Shown here piece by piece: positions 44,541-55,194 of a DNA stretch of 64,000 bases. Each line of letters starts with the position of its first letter. Positions within the stretch are counted from its first letter, which is position 1. The notes under the pieces were generated by a model. It did not search any database and was not told the DNA's origin. It worked only from the letters and a program-made list of their open reading frames with translations. Source of the DNA: Gracilaria gracilis (Eukaryota > Rhodophyta > Florideophyceae > Gracilariales > Gracilariaceae). The stretch covers positions 124,001 to 188,000 of the forward strand of contig JARGSG010000212.1 in the NCBI GenBank assembly GCA_030374805.1. The letters are read 5' to 3'. Made by a program: the position numbers and the translations under genes.

Positions 44541-46913
44541 CTATTGAAAAAGATTACGCATTTCTCCTGCGTCCGGGAGTCCCTCGGTCTCTTCCGCTAC
44601 GTCTTCCCAATCTAGTAAGTCCCCTTCGTTGCTGGCATCTTCATTTTCTTCATTCGGTTATATCTCTACAATACTGTCCATATCGAAGTAGGACACAAAA
44701 TTTGCGGACGTTTCTTCAGTCGGTGCTGTCCCTGATTGTAATGCAGTACTTGTAGCGTGCGATATGGATGTTTTGTTCCGAGCGCGTTTCTTGCATGAGG
44801 ATAGGGCTCGATTAAAGGCACAGAAAAGCATCTTCTCGACCTTCACTGGGTGCAATCGGTTCCTGGTCGGAGTCCGAATCCGTCCCTGGAGGCTAAAACT
44901 CCGTTCTACAGAAGACGAGGAGGAGCTGACTGACAAAACGCGCTGTGCAAATTCCTTTAAACATGGGCTTTCCTTGTAATCCATCCAGTATACTACTGGA
45001 ATATTCCTGTATGCCATTAAGACGTCTCGCTCTCCAGGATTGTCTGCCTGCGACCTCCAGGACAAGCGTACGAAGGACAACTCCTCGAACAGTTTGTGAA
45101 CTGCGGCGTCCTCCCCTCCAGAGCTAGAGAGCTTCTCTGTCCTTGGAAAGACGTCGTATGTGACGATGCCTAGAATATGCTTGAGTATAGACGCATTGTG
45201 AGCAGTCATGTCATCATTCATGCTTCGAATATCCAAGAAGTAGGAAACGAAATGAATGGATGTCAGAAGAGGAACTTTCCTCAATGTTGCGCTTAATCGA
45301 CGGCGGAATGCACTAATCACCTCGTCCTTTCGTGCCTGCGTAAAGAAAGAGGTTAAAGGGAGACCCAGCAGCTGTTGTTCCAGTTGCATTGTTGCAGGGT
45401 ACACCTCGGATATAACAGAGCTATCTTTATCGAAGATACGCAAGTACTGTCTCAATAATCGCATTACATGGTATATATCAAGGCCCTTCTCATAGACGGT
45501 ACTGTTCCTCACTGTGGTCTCGAATATATTCCATTTGTAGTCCCATATTCCCCCATACAAATTAGTAGAGAAGTCTGTACAATCTACCAGGCGTTCGTAC
45601 ACAGTCCTGCTTCTGATAAATGAATGAAGCATTCCCTCGGGACTCGCGAAGCGAGTAGGTGCCATTTTCATTGGCAGCACTGCAGTTCGAAGCGGCAAGA
45701 CCCTTCCATACTGGTCCAGCTCCCGATTGGCCCCCGAATATCTCTGATTTTTCAGATCGCTGTTGAACTTCTCTTTAAGCTGCTTAAACCTGAAGTACAA
45801 ATTTGAATGCTTTCTGAAGTCACTTACCGCTCCAGAAACCGTCACCAACATGTCTTTCACCCACTGTAGTTCCCCAATATCTTGCATCAAGAGACTCGCC
45901 ACATGCGTCTGGTCTTGACCGGCGATGATGTGGTTATACTTTTGTGCAATTTCATCCTTTGCCTTTACGCAAGAACTAGCATTGTCGCTCACGACGGCGC
46001 AAATGCGTTTCATATCACCAAACTCGGAGAAGACCAAATCTACAACGTCAGCGTAAAGAACGGCATCGCAACTCTGCGAAATAGTGTATACTGAACGTAG
46101 GAAATAAGTTCGCCTTGACCTGTTAACACCCGCTATGCATATCATTACGTTCACCACCTTCTCCGAGCTGGCGTCTGTCCAACCGTCAAAGATTAATGTC
46201 CCATACGTCTGACGTAAGGACGCAGCAATGGAAGATCGGACCGACTTCAGCTGTCATTCATAAAACCCCTGGAGATTCTTCCCAGCCATACGCGAGATGT
46301 TTGGAACTTCATCAATTACACGGGCATCTAAGAGCTTTATAAGCTCGAACAGTTCATTCTCGCCCTCCTCACGGCTTAGAACTATAAACGGTAGTATTTG
46401 ATGGACAACGAAGCGGGTCAAAAGCTCATTCATAAGGGTTCTCTTCGCGTACAACTTCTTTTTCGCATCATCCATAGCCGTAATAGGCTCTGTATAGCTG
46501 GATTCAGTATTAGTAGAAGGAATACGGTGGGTTAGTTTGCTTCTTTCACCGTTGGTAGTTTCTATTCTTTTTCGCTTGTCCGGGGTTGTTGGGATGCCAA
46601 AACACTCCGACGAGCTGCCAAGGTCACGGTACGCGCGCAAAAGAGATGGAGTCTTCAAAAGTCTTGCTTGTGTTGCCGGTGATGTGAAAGAGCACTGCAA
46701 AAGATGCTGTCCAACTTGTGTCGCGTTTGGCGTGACTCCTTTAGTTTGCCAACGGCAACCATTACATGTAGTAAAGAGATTGTCAGACATTGAAGAACTG
46801 TCACTACCCGGTTGTAGCGAGAAGCACTCCACAGGCCACCAGCTGCGTTTACGCCCGACCTTGCGTGATATCGATGAATGAGACCTCGAGGCCGTGTCAT
46901 TGTTCACAGACAT
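44541..46913 (-). pseudogene. hAT-superfamily transposase with two in-frame stops
   Basis: One frame of about 790 codons from ATG 46913 to TAG 44541-44543. A BED-like zinc finger is seen as CNGCRWQ with HLLQC about 20 residues later. The RNase H-like core begins LIFDGWTDASSEK (first catalytic Asp), and the second lies in AVVSDNASSCVKA. The hATC dimerisation domain is near the end, with SSSSSVERSFSLQGRI (catalytic Glu) and PTRNRLHPVKVEKMLF. The tail is acidic. Stops: TGA at 46254-46256 (YE-stop-QLK) and TAA at 44658-44660 (VEI-stop-PNE); no frame change. Both could be single C to T changes. Its last codon is 21 bp from the helicase stop, so its 3' UTR and terminal repeat must overlap what was helicase DNA, or the left end is lost. 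Terminal repeats and the 8-bp duplication were not found. Confidence 0.82.
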
Positions 46914-47499
46914 AATTATGCATTGAATTCATGGATGAGTCGAAGTTGTAGAATATGGAACAGGGTTAAAATCAGCCGGAGAACAGGGACGCAAAAGAAG
47001 AGAAGGAGTAGCTCACTGTCGAACCAGGAATAGTGCTGCGTAAAGATGTAGGCGACTAGTGCCGTAGAGGAGAAGGGCTGTTGTTTCGTGGAGACGAAGA
47101 TGAATTGTTTCGTCGACAAGGACACAACGACAATAGCTATCCGAGACGCGCCACTGCTCTCCCCATACACGTTTATACATTCGAGTTCTTGAGCGCTTTC
47201 GCTCCTTTTGGAACGCACCTACACAGTCGATTACAACAGGAAATTTTGTTGCAACTTGAGGTCCTTGTTGTCCGCCAGTCTTGAAAGTTGCAAGTTGCAT
47301 TTTTCAAATCTTAAGACAGTCAGGGCGAGGTAGCTTGCCGGGCTCCAGGTTACGCTGGTAACTTACCAAGCGACTGTATACCGGACCGGCATTTATTCAT
47401 TCACACGTTGAATAGTTTGTTTTCTGTGGTGCGTGTAGGGGACTACGTGACGTTCGAAACGGAAGCCGAAGATTCTCAATAAATTTTCTTCAGGGCCTA
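46914..47499. other. Upstream flank of the hAT gene
   Basis: No gene seen. It should hold the hAT promoter and right end. Confidence 0.35.
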
Positions 47500-48370
47500 A
47501 AAATTTATTGTTCTTGCGGAACGCTGATCTGGGGTACTCTCCAGTTCAACTGGTGTAGTGATTCCTCGACGAGGTTCCGTGTCCGCCACTCGCGGTGGGC
47601 GCGTACCTTTATCGGAGCCTGCCTTTGAATTTTGAGAAGGGCCAGCCATACCGACAATGATTGGAATGGTGGACCACTACTGTGGAGCTGACGTTACGAA
47701 TTCCTAACAGGGCAAAAACGAATAAAGTAGACAATCCGGATCGGAATCAACTCGCCACGCGATAAAAACGATCGGGATGATACCACAAACCAACCAGCAA
47801 AGCTGGTTATTCCAGTTACCGAATTCTAAGTCGGGGGACCAAATGTAGAGCAAAAACCGCGAACGGGACGAACCCTATGGGTGTCCGAAATCCACTCCCT
47901 GAAGAGTTAGTCCGGCCATAGAGCCCTCGTGACTCCCAAGATGTGGGCGTAACTCCACTGAGGATTCAGGTAAACCTACGAGGTTTGAAACGAAGAGTCC
48001 GGTAACGGAATGACCAGAAGCGACCAGCAATGGTATCGGCAGACGTGGCACGCGAGTGCCGCGCGCGGTATCCGGAGACGGATAGAAAAAGGGAAACCAA
48101 CGAGCATGGCAATACTGATGAGACGAGTGGTACGAAAAGCAACAAAAGAACACCCAATACTGGAGCGGAGAGGTGTACCTGGCAGGTAAGACAATAAACA
48201 TAAATAGGTGGACCAAAACAAATAATAAACCAATATTGAATGCGTCCCAACGCTTCTCCTTGGTGGAGCCGGTCGGATGACTGAGCAGTACCAACGGAGA
48301 CTTCTCCAAGAAGGAGGCAAAGTACTCGCGCAAACCGCCAAAGTCAGGGCCGAACACGGGTTGAGTTTAT
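47500..48370 (-). mobile_element. LTR-element 5' remnant (leader and gag head)
   Basis: On the minus strand, a long non-coding stretch (48370 to about 47655) is followed by a short open reading from ATG at about 47653 (MAGPSQNSKAGSDKGTRPPR), polar and disordered like a gag head. It is broken and short. Family is uncertain; gypsy-type is a guess from layout. No other parts are seen. Confidence 0.3.
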
Positions 48371-48704
48371 TGACAAGGGAGCGAGCGCGAGCTCGCTCCG
48401 CCTAAGTACTGTAACACTGTGTGGCCCAAAATGAATATCTAACTCTATCCAAATTGGATGCCACGTGTGGCACAATCGGCTTCCCGAAATCAACCTAAAT
48501 TAGCCACCAAAGTTCTAAAATAATCCCTGCCAAGGGGCCAAAGTGCATTGCACTACAACTGTGTCTATGTAAAATGTTTAAGCATACTCACGGGACGTTT
48601 ACAAAGCTACAAAAAGCTAGTGACATCTATAGTACAATTGTACAACAATGTTTGACCAATAAAGAAAAAAATGTAATTTTTGGCGGACTAACTTCGCCCT
48701 GGGG
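48371..48704. other. Gene-free spacer
   Basis: AT-rich sequence with nothing recognisable. Confidence 0.35.
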
Positions 48705-48772
48705 CAGCGGATCGGGGGGCCGTGATGATTCATCGCTGCACCAAGGAAGCAACATGACACCCCGGTCCGCTG
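48705..48772. repeat. Foldback palindrome copy 1
   Basis: Arms cagcggatcgggg...ccccggtccgctg fold around ctgcac. About three quarters of arm positions pair; this is the most eroded of six copies in the next 3 kb. Confidence 0.75.
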
Positions 48773-49314
48773 TGAGCGGCATATTGGCGGTGAAATGTAT
48801 GTCATGATGGAGGTTATAGCTGGGAAGGGAAGGTTGATGCAAAGGGAAGGTGGGGATATGCAAAGGAAGTTCTCCAGCTCTGGCTCGGATTTACTTGGAG
48901 GTGCTTCTGTCACAACTTATATAGCACTACGTCGTCGCACTACCGCTCAATTCCGCTCGGAGTAAAACCTAAGCCACTAAGCAGGGACACTCAATACTAC
49001 CAATCATGATCTAACATAACAAGGTAACACTGCCACAATTCATGACAGCTTACAACTAACAAGGCACAACAGTGCACAACAGTGCACAACAAGTTACGTG
49101 CCTACTCAACAAGTTACGTGCCTACACATAAAGATGACCATGCACAAATTCACATTGTGCCAATACACTGTAATCCGTACACCACACCAATTTGTGTATG
49201 CTCCAGCTCACCAAGTACCACGTAACCACAAATTCACTCAATACCATAAGTTCCACAACATGTTACCACAGTGTTCGTGTAATCCTCATGACTGTACCTG
49301 ACTCATCACCATAC
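48773..49314. other. Spacer with short direct repeats
   Basis: AC-rich sequence with small duplications (acaacagtgc twice, caacaagttacgtgcctac twice near 49085-49126). No gene. Confidence 0.5.
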
Positions 49315-49498
49315 CGAAATACTAGAGGTACTGGAAGAAGCACAGTTGTAAATCTGTGCTATAAGTAGTAAGAATGAATGGGTTGGTTCGTAATTGACCA
49401 AGTTAGTTTACACCTTGACAGTGTTACCCTGCTGCTTTTCATGGGATATTGGGAACACTATAAATAAAACAGCAATTGATTGAAAAAAGAAAGAAAAC
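49315..49498 (+). mobile_element. 5'-truncated LINE tail, + strand
   Basis: 184 bp matching the reverse complement of the LINE 3' UTR at 34998-35175, ending in aataaaacagcaattgattg and an A-rich tail. A possible short target duplication, accata, flanks it. It faces the copy at 49528 tail to tail. Confidence 0.85.
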
Positions 49499-49527
49499 CA
49501 TAGCGCAACAAGTTGCATCAATGTCTC

Positions 49528-49897
49528 TTTTTTCATTCAATTGCTGTTTTATTTATATTGTTCCCAATATCCAATGAAGAGCAGCAGGGTAACACTGTCA
49601 AGGAGTAAACTAACTTGGTCAATTACGAACCAACCCATTCATTCTTACTACTTATAACACAGATTTACAACTGTGCTTCTTCCCGTACCCCTAGTATTTC
49701 GGTCGCCTTCTGCCTCTCTCCAGGTGACCAATCTTCCATTCCAAGTAGTACTTTCAGTCTTCCGTACATCCAGTACTCGTGTCCAAGTACATCACGTTCC
49801 CCGACAGGGTTCGCTGGGAACTCGTTGAAGTACCATCATATACCCATCATTCTGTGCGAAACTTTTCGCAACCGAAGAATGGGTGGGTATTTTCAAT
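49528..49897 (-). mobile_element. 5'-truncated LINE tail, - strand
   Basis: About 370 bp colinear with 34998-35370 of the large LINE, beginning with T6 and ending abruptly at ggtattttcaat. It forms a large inverted repeat (arms about 180 bp, 30 bp apart) with the copy at 49315-49498. Confidence 0.85.
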
Positions 49898-50159
49898 GTG
49901 TTCAACATGTCCACGTACATAACCGTGCATACTGTCCAGCATACCCATCTGTGCTAGCTACACACGTGTAGGTCAGAACAACCCAGTAGTGCTATTACAC
50001 TTGTACACACTACGTTGCATGTGCACATTTCCAGTAGCCAATCAGAAGCCAGTTTCACGTTGAGTTTGCACAATCGCGTATATGCGCTTTTCCAGCACCA
50101 CCCTCCAAATCAGCCCATGCTCTCCTGCACTTTTGGTTTCAGTGACAGCACTAGGTCAA
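49898..50159. other. Spacer
   Basis: No feature recognised. Confidence 0.35.
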
Positions 50160-50280
50160 CATTCAACATGTCAGCACCCCAGTTTAACGACTCACGGCAC
50201 TTTGACAGCGGGCCGATTTTACCCCTCACGGCACGTTAGCTGTGCTACGTGTGCCACCGCCCCAGCTTTATCACTTTAAG
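50160..50280. repeat. Roughly 50-bp direct repeats beside foldbacks
   Basis: Units that start cacggc(a/g)cgtt and contain ccgccccagctt recur here, at about 50350-50508 and at 51549-51707, filling the gaps between foldback copies. Units vary in length (44-52 bp) and identity. Confidence 0.6.
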
Positions 50281-50350
50281 ACGGCGGACCGGGGTGTCGT
50301 GGCGCTTTATCGGTGCACCGATGAAGCACCACGACTCCCCGGTCCGCTGT
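50281..50350. repeat. Foldback palindrome copy 2
   Basis: gcggaccgggg (50284-50294) pairs with the ccccggtccgc that ends at 50347. Arms continue through the centre cggtgcaccg, giving a nearly perfect 64-bp hairpin with almost no loop. Confidence 0.9.
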
Positions 50351-50508
50351 CAATGTCGCGTTGGCGGTACCACGTATGCCAGCATCCCAACTTCGTTACT
50401 CACTACGCGTTGACAGCGGGCAATGGGGCATTCCAGCTTCATCGTTCACCTCGCATTAGCGTTGCTCCTTGAGCCACCGCCCCAGCTTCATCAATCACGG
50501 CGAGTTAG

Positions 50509-50581
50509 GACAACGGACTGGGGTGGCGTGGCGCCTCATCGGTGCACCAATGGAAAGCCAATACACCATGGTCCGCTGTCC
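50509..50581. repeat. Foldback palindrome copy 3
   Basis: Same design (acggactgggg...ggtccgct), centre ggtgcacc, with several mismatches in the right arm. Confidence 0.8.
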
Positions 50582-50711
50582 AAACGCAACGTAAGTGGCG
50601 ATCGGCTGTCCCCGGGTGAAAATTCCATTAAGTGCAACTTAAACTACTCCCTACACCTCACTTTATGCAAAACTTTTTACTATTGTTATCTTATTCGTAG
50701 CCAAATGGTTG

Positions 50712-51205
50712 TGACTGAGTACGAAAACCGCCCCAAGCAGCAGAGGATTAGGACATGAGCTTCATAACATAAAATTAAAAGATGTACTAATTTTATATCA
50801 TGTTAGGGATGTTCTAATCCTAGCTACGAAGCGTAAAAAGCGTTGGAATAGCACATCCATTGAACCATATAAACTTAGAAGATGCACTACTTTTTGGCCA
50901 TCCAATGGACGTCCTATTCCTAGTTACAAAGCGTGAGGGTGTGCGAAAACCTCCACTAGCAGCATAGTAATAGGACATCCTTAGAATAAGATAAACATAG
51001 AAGATGTACTAACTTCATCTCATTCAACGGATGTTCAATTTCTAGCTACAAAGCGTGAGGGTGTACGAAAACCTCCGCAAATCCCAAAGAGATAGGACAT
51101 CTCCTACATGATATAAAAAGAAGGTGAACTAATTTTATATCCTCTAATGTTTTTGTTCAATCAATTGCTGTTTTATTTATATTATTCCATCCTCTAATGC
51201 ATGTC
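50712..51205. repeat. 100-130 bp irregular tandem repeat with inverted ends
   Basis: Four units each run from aggacat, through agatgtactaa-type and ctagctac(a/g)aagcgtgagg blocks, to gtacgaaaacctcc. Starts lie near 50750, 50850, 50982 and 51094. The words atgtcctatt and aataggacat at the two sides of a unit are inverted copies of each other, so units resemble small foldback or MITE-like elements in tandem. No coding sequence. Confidence 0.7.
51139..51199 (-). mobile_element. 39-bp LINE tail stub with 11-bp target duplication
   Basis: atcctctaatg occurs at 51139-51149 and again at 51189-51199. Between them are T5 and tcaatcaattgctgttttat with a short extension (51150-51188), the extreme 3' end of the LINE at 34998 on the minus strand. 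It is a textbook severely 5'-truncated insertion, into the last unit of the surrounding tandem repeat. Confidence 0.9.
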
Positions 51206-51477
51206 CTATTCGTAGCTACAGAGCGTGAGGGTTTGTCACTTTCTACGAGATACATCGTTCTATTTCCGCGCCCGAGATATACTTTCGGTTGTGGAAGAAG
51301 ATTAACATATCCCGGTAGAAGTTGTGCCCAGGAAGTAGGGGGTGTAAGGTGTTGGGACGAGGAGCGGGGACGGATTTTATACAGAGCCACACGTGTGGCT
51401 GGGAAGCAAAATGTTGAGAATATGGAATATCATCTTTGTCCAGCCACTCGTTTCAAAAATTCAAAAATATATATTGG

Positions 51478-51548
51478 GACTGCGGAACGGGGTGCCATGG
51501 CGCTTCATCGGTGCACCGAGGAAGCGCCACAACACCCCAGTCTGCTGC
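51478..51548. repeat. Foldback palindrome copy 4
   Basis: ctgcggaacggggtg...caccccagtctgctg, centre cggtgcaccg; nearly all arm positions pair. Confidence 0.87.
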
Positions 51549-51707
51549 TAACGGCGCGTTGGTGGTGACACGTGTGCGATCACCCCAACTTCATTACTCC
51601 CGGCGCGTTGACAGCGGGCCGTGGTGCACACCAGCTTCATCGCTTACGGCACGTTGGCTGTGCCACGTGTGCCACCGCCCCAGCTTTGTCACTCACGGCG
51701 CGTTGGG

Positions 51708-51778
51708 ACATCGGCCCGGAGAGTCGTGGCACTTCATCAGTGCACCGATGAGACGCCACAACACCCCGGTCCGCTGTC
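51708..51778. repeat. Foldback palindrome copy 5
   Basis: acatcggcccgg...ccggtccgctgt, centre cagtgcaccg. Confidence 0.83.
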
Positions 51779-51821
51779 CCAGCCTGTCATTGAAAAATAT
51801 GGAAAACAAAATATTTTTTGG

Positions 51822-51893
51822 GATAGCGGACCGATGGGTCGTGGTGCTTTATCAGTGCACTGATGAAATGCTACGATTCCCCGGTCCGCTGTA
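51822..51893. repeat. Foldback palindrome copy 6
   Basis: agcggaccgatggg...ccccggtccgct, centre cagtgcactg. The left arm is preceded by tttttgggat, and copy 5 is followed by ctgtccca, so the inverted ends may extend to gggayagcgg. Confidence 0.87.
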
Positions 51894-52355
51894 CTACCAG
51901 CCGTTCCTTACAACTTCGCGTATATGTTGACATTCATAAAGTTCCGTATCCCTCGAGAGTCCACGCCTTCCCTGACACCTTTTTACTGCTTCATATGCAT
52001 CTGAGGCATCGTGAACATCTCCCTGTCGTGTTGAAAGAACCCATTGTGTGCTGCATAGTTGCTATCATCTCCCGCCCGCTCCCATCTCCCGTGCACTCCC
52101 ATATCTCGTCTGCAGTTCTCTCCAGCCAACTGCACTCTCCCGTGCGCTGTTTTCTACTCTCCGCTACCCACTCTCGTCCGCCGCCATCTCTCGTCCCCTC
52201 CGGAAATTCAAATCATAACCCATCAACATACCTCCTTCCCGTGCATGCATAAAATGGCTGCACATAGTGCATCGAGGTCTACATCACCGGCACCCTCAAA
52301 CTGCGGTATGAAAGTTTGAAAACTCTATGGCTCCGGAGATGTGCTTGCCACAGCA
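51894..52355. other. Pyrimidine-rich spacer
   Basis: C/T-rich sequence (ctcccatctcccgtgcac and similar) without a gene. Confidence 0.4.
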
Positions 52356-53067
52356 TGTAACGATACGCACGCCGGTAGGGTAGAAAGGGAAGTAGAGATG
52401 GATATGGAAGAAAGAGAAAGTGAAACAAGTGAAGGTTGACGGCCTTGGGTCGACCCGTTTACTCGAGGGTCGTCGATCGCAACCTACAAATACCCTAGCG
52501 CGCGCTTCACCGTCGTCGCAGCAAGCGACGACGGCGGTCATTACAAGTTGCACGTGTGTGCAGTTGTACACGAAAAGCGCGCGCAAACTAGAGTACAACA
52601 ATTTCAAATAACTAAATCAATCAACACTACAAATCCATTGCCAGTCCTTTGATTCAGAACCAGATCTAAAAAATGATCAATTTGCATGGTGGCACTCGAA
52701 CGGCCTTGCGCAGACCAGAATCGCATATTGCGTGCAAAACCGCCCATTCCAGCCTAGAAAAGCACATCCTCGCTATCTGCATAGTCAGTCTACTACTGTA
52801 AGCCTCGTCCAACCACAGAGCTCCACTTGGCTCATACCACCATAACTCTCCATACAATCCATGGCACTTGTAGACACCACGTTGCACAAGAGCATTTGCA
52901 GTAGCCAATCAAATTGCCGTTTCACGTTGGGGTTGAGCAGAGGCGCCTATGCGCTTTTACGAAGAGGGTGCCCAAAAGTGCCCATCGTCCCCTGCAACTT
53001 TGCTTCCAAGTAGTCCGAGACCAACCTGAGGGACTGACCGGCACTCGACCGTGTCCCAACGTCAACA
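52356..53067 (-). repeat. LTR of copia fossil C
   Basis: 712 bp. Mostly identical by eye to the LTR at 60273-60991 and more distantly related to those at 55195 and 57128. The RNase H stop codon lies in its first bases. Confidence 0.85.
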
Positions 53068-55194
53068 ATCCTCCTCGAGTCCCTGTCCAAGTCCAATTCG
53101 TTTGATAATCGCAAATATTCTTGCAGGGCTCAGCGGTTTGGTTAGGATATCAGCATCCTTTAGCTCACTAGGAACATAGTCCACACCACTGACATTGTCC
53201 TTCACCATATGTCTGATGAAATGAAGCTTCACGTCAATGTGTTTGGCACGTCCAGAAGGGCATCGCTCACCAGCAGCCCAATCTATGGCACATTGATTGT
53301 CCGAGCGAATGGGGACCTTCTCGTTCACATCAAAGCCGCTCTCCCGAAGCACTCGCGATATCCAGGTAACCTCTTGAGCAGCCATGGTCAATGCATAGTA
53401 CTCCGCTTCTCCGGTGGAGAGCGCAATCGATGCTTGCTTTCTCGCACCGAAGAAGCAAGTGGCTGATCCCAGTTTGATCACATATCCGGACATTGACTTA
53501 CGATCAGTAGTGTCACCAGCATAGTCTGAGTCCACAAAGCCGTTCAAGTCCAGAAATCCAGGTCGGTAGAGCAACCCATGGCCAACCGTCCCACGCAGGT
53601 ACCGTAGTACTCGCTTCGCAGCTCTGTGACAGTATGCTGTGGGAGCGTTCTTTAATCGTGCAAGGATAAGAACTGGAGCAAGAATATGAAGTCGCGTGCG
53701 CAATGCCAAGTACAGCAAGGACCCACTCATCTGCTGATAAAGTTGCACGTCCCTCGGAGTCTTGTCCTCCTCCGCGGCTAGTGATGAGAAAAACGACTCC
53801 ACCATTGGACAAGGAGCTGGCTTGGAGTGGTGCAGTACGAATCGGCGTAGCACTCCCTCGATGTAAAGGGGCTGTCCAAGCTTGAGGCCCGTAAGTTGGC
53901 TCTCAGAATCTATTGCCCAAGTCAGCTCAACGCCAAGGTAGAAGCTCACTCGATCTTGAACTCGAAGTTCATACAATCCTTTGAGCTCCTCCAAGAGCGA
54001 CGAACGTTGCGCAGAAGTTGGTGTAAAAACCAGGAGGTCATCAACGTAAACAAGGATGTATGCGTACGCGTTGTATCCCATGCGGCGCCTAAACACACAC
54101 GGAGCACTAGGGAGTTCTTCATATCCTAAGTCCTTGAGATCTTGACTGAACTTTGTATGCCAAGCCAGGTGAGCCTGCTTAAGTCCGTACATGGCTTTCA
54201 CCAACTTGTAACAGTAGGGCTTTAGCCAAGGCACCCCACGTGGAGACGTGACCCAAACGTCCTCCTTCAGCTCGCCATTCAAGAAGGCAGTCTTCACGTC
54301 CACTTGTGCAACAAACATCTGGAGGCACAGAGTGAGGTACAGGAACATACGAACTAGGTTGAAAGACACAACTGGAGCATAAGTCTCCATGTAGTCCTGA
54401 CCAAAGGTCTGGTGATTTCCACCAGCGACAACACGAGCCTTGAAGCGCTCAACCGACCCATCTGCATTCCGCTTCACTTTCAGGACGATATGGGTTGGCA
54501 GAGGCTGCGATGCAGGAGAATCATCGGGTATCCATGTACCATCCATGTACCCTTGCTCTCCAGGGAGGCAAGTTCTTCTTCGATCGCAGTCTCCCATAAG
54601 CTCTCCTCCAATGGGGACGCCGACATGGCTTCCGTCAAAGTCGGTTCATCACTTGTAGTCACTTCAACTGTTTGCGATGTGGCAGCGCTAGCCATGTGCC
54701 ACCACCATGTAGGTGCACGGCGTGTTCGTCGCGGGTACCGTGACTCAGGTTGTGAGCCAAATGGCGCGTTAGGCTCCTCCATGGTGGGTTCATCCTGGTT
54801 GTCGTCAGCACTCTCACTACCAGTGAGTTCATTATCATCGACATCATCAGCTTCATCCGTACTATCAGTGTGCAATTCAGGTAAATGGCTTTCCTGTAGT
54901 TCAGAACCAACAGCATCGTCGACAACTTCGTCGATGCAAATCTCAACGGAGTGCTCGCTGTCACTCTGGGATTCCGAGTTGCAACTGAAGTCTTCATCAG
55001 AAGAGATCTCATCATCCATGTAGCCCGCCAGATAGGACGCACCAGGGAATGATGACTCATCAAAAGTCACATGTGGAGACTTGACAATACGTGGTATTTC
55101 ACCGTCATCTGTTACTAGAACGTCGTACACACCATGCTCAAGAGTCTGCAAGTACAACCCCTCAAGTGCACGAGGCTCGAACTTGGTGTCCGGG
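52356..55194 (-). mobile_element. Ty1/copia fossil C: pol part and 3' LTR
   Basis: On the minus strand: end of integrase and linker (about 55194-54600), reverse transcriptase and RNase H (54597-53062; QVDVKTAFLNGELKEDVWV, ILVYVDDLLVF, the RNase H signature ALSTGEAEYYAL and KHIDVKLHFIR). The 3' LTR follows at 52356-53067, beginning TGTTGA and ending in CA on that strand. Element A is inserted at 55194/55195. It is broken, with few breaks in the visible part. The long open pol suggests a fairly young copy. Confidence 0.9.

Noticed and set aside
12230-46256. In-frame TGA, TAA and TAG in many otherwise open genes as a sign of a reassigned genetic code or read-through
   Set aside because: The stops sit at different residue types (Arg in the helicase, Tyr in HemW), all three codons are involved, and Pth, the Harbinger pair and the 62503 ORF contain none internally and end normally.
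47875-48357. Minus-strand frames near the LTR remnant as membrane proteins
   Set aside because: Several overlapping frames of similar length exist in the same stretch and none has an ATG-supported domain.
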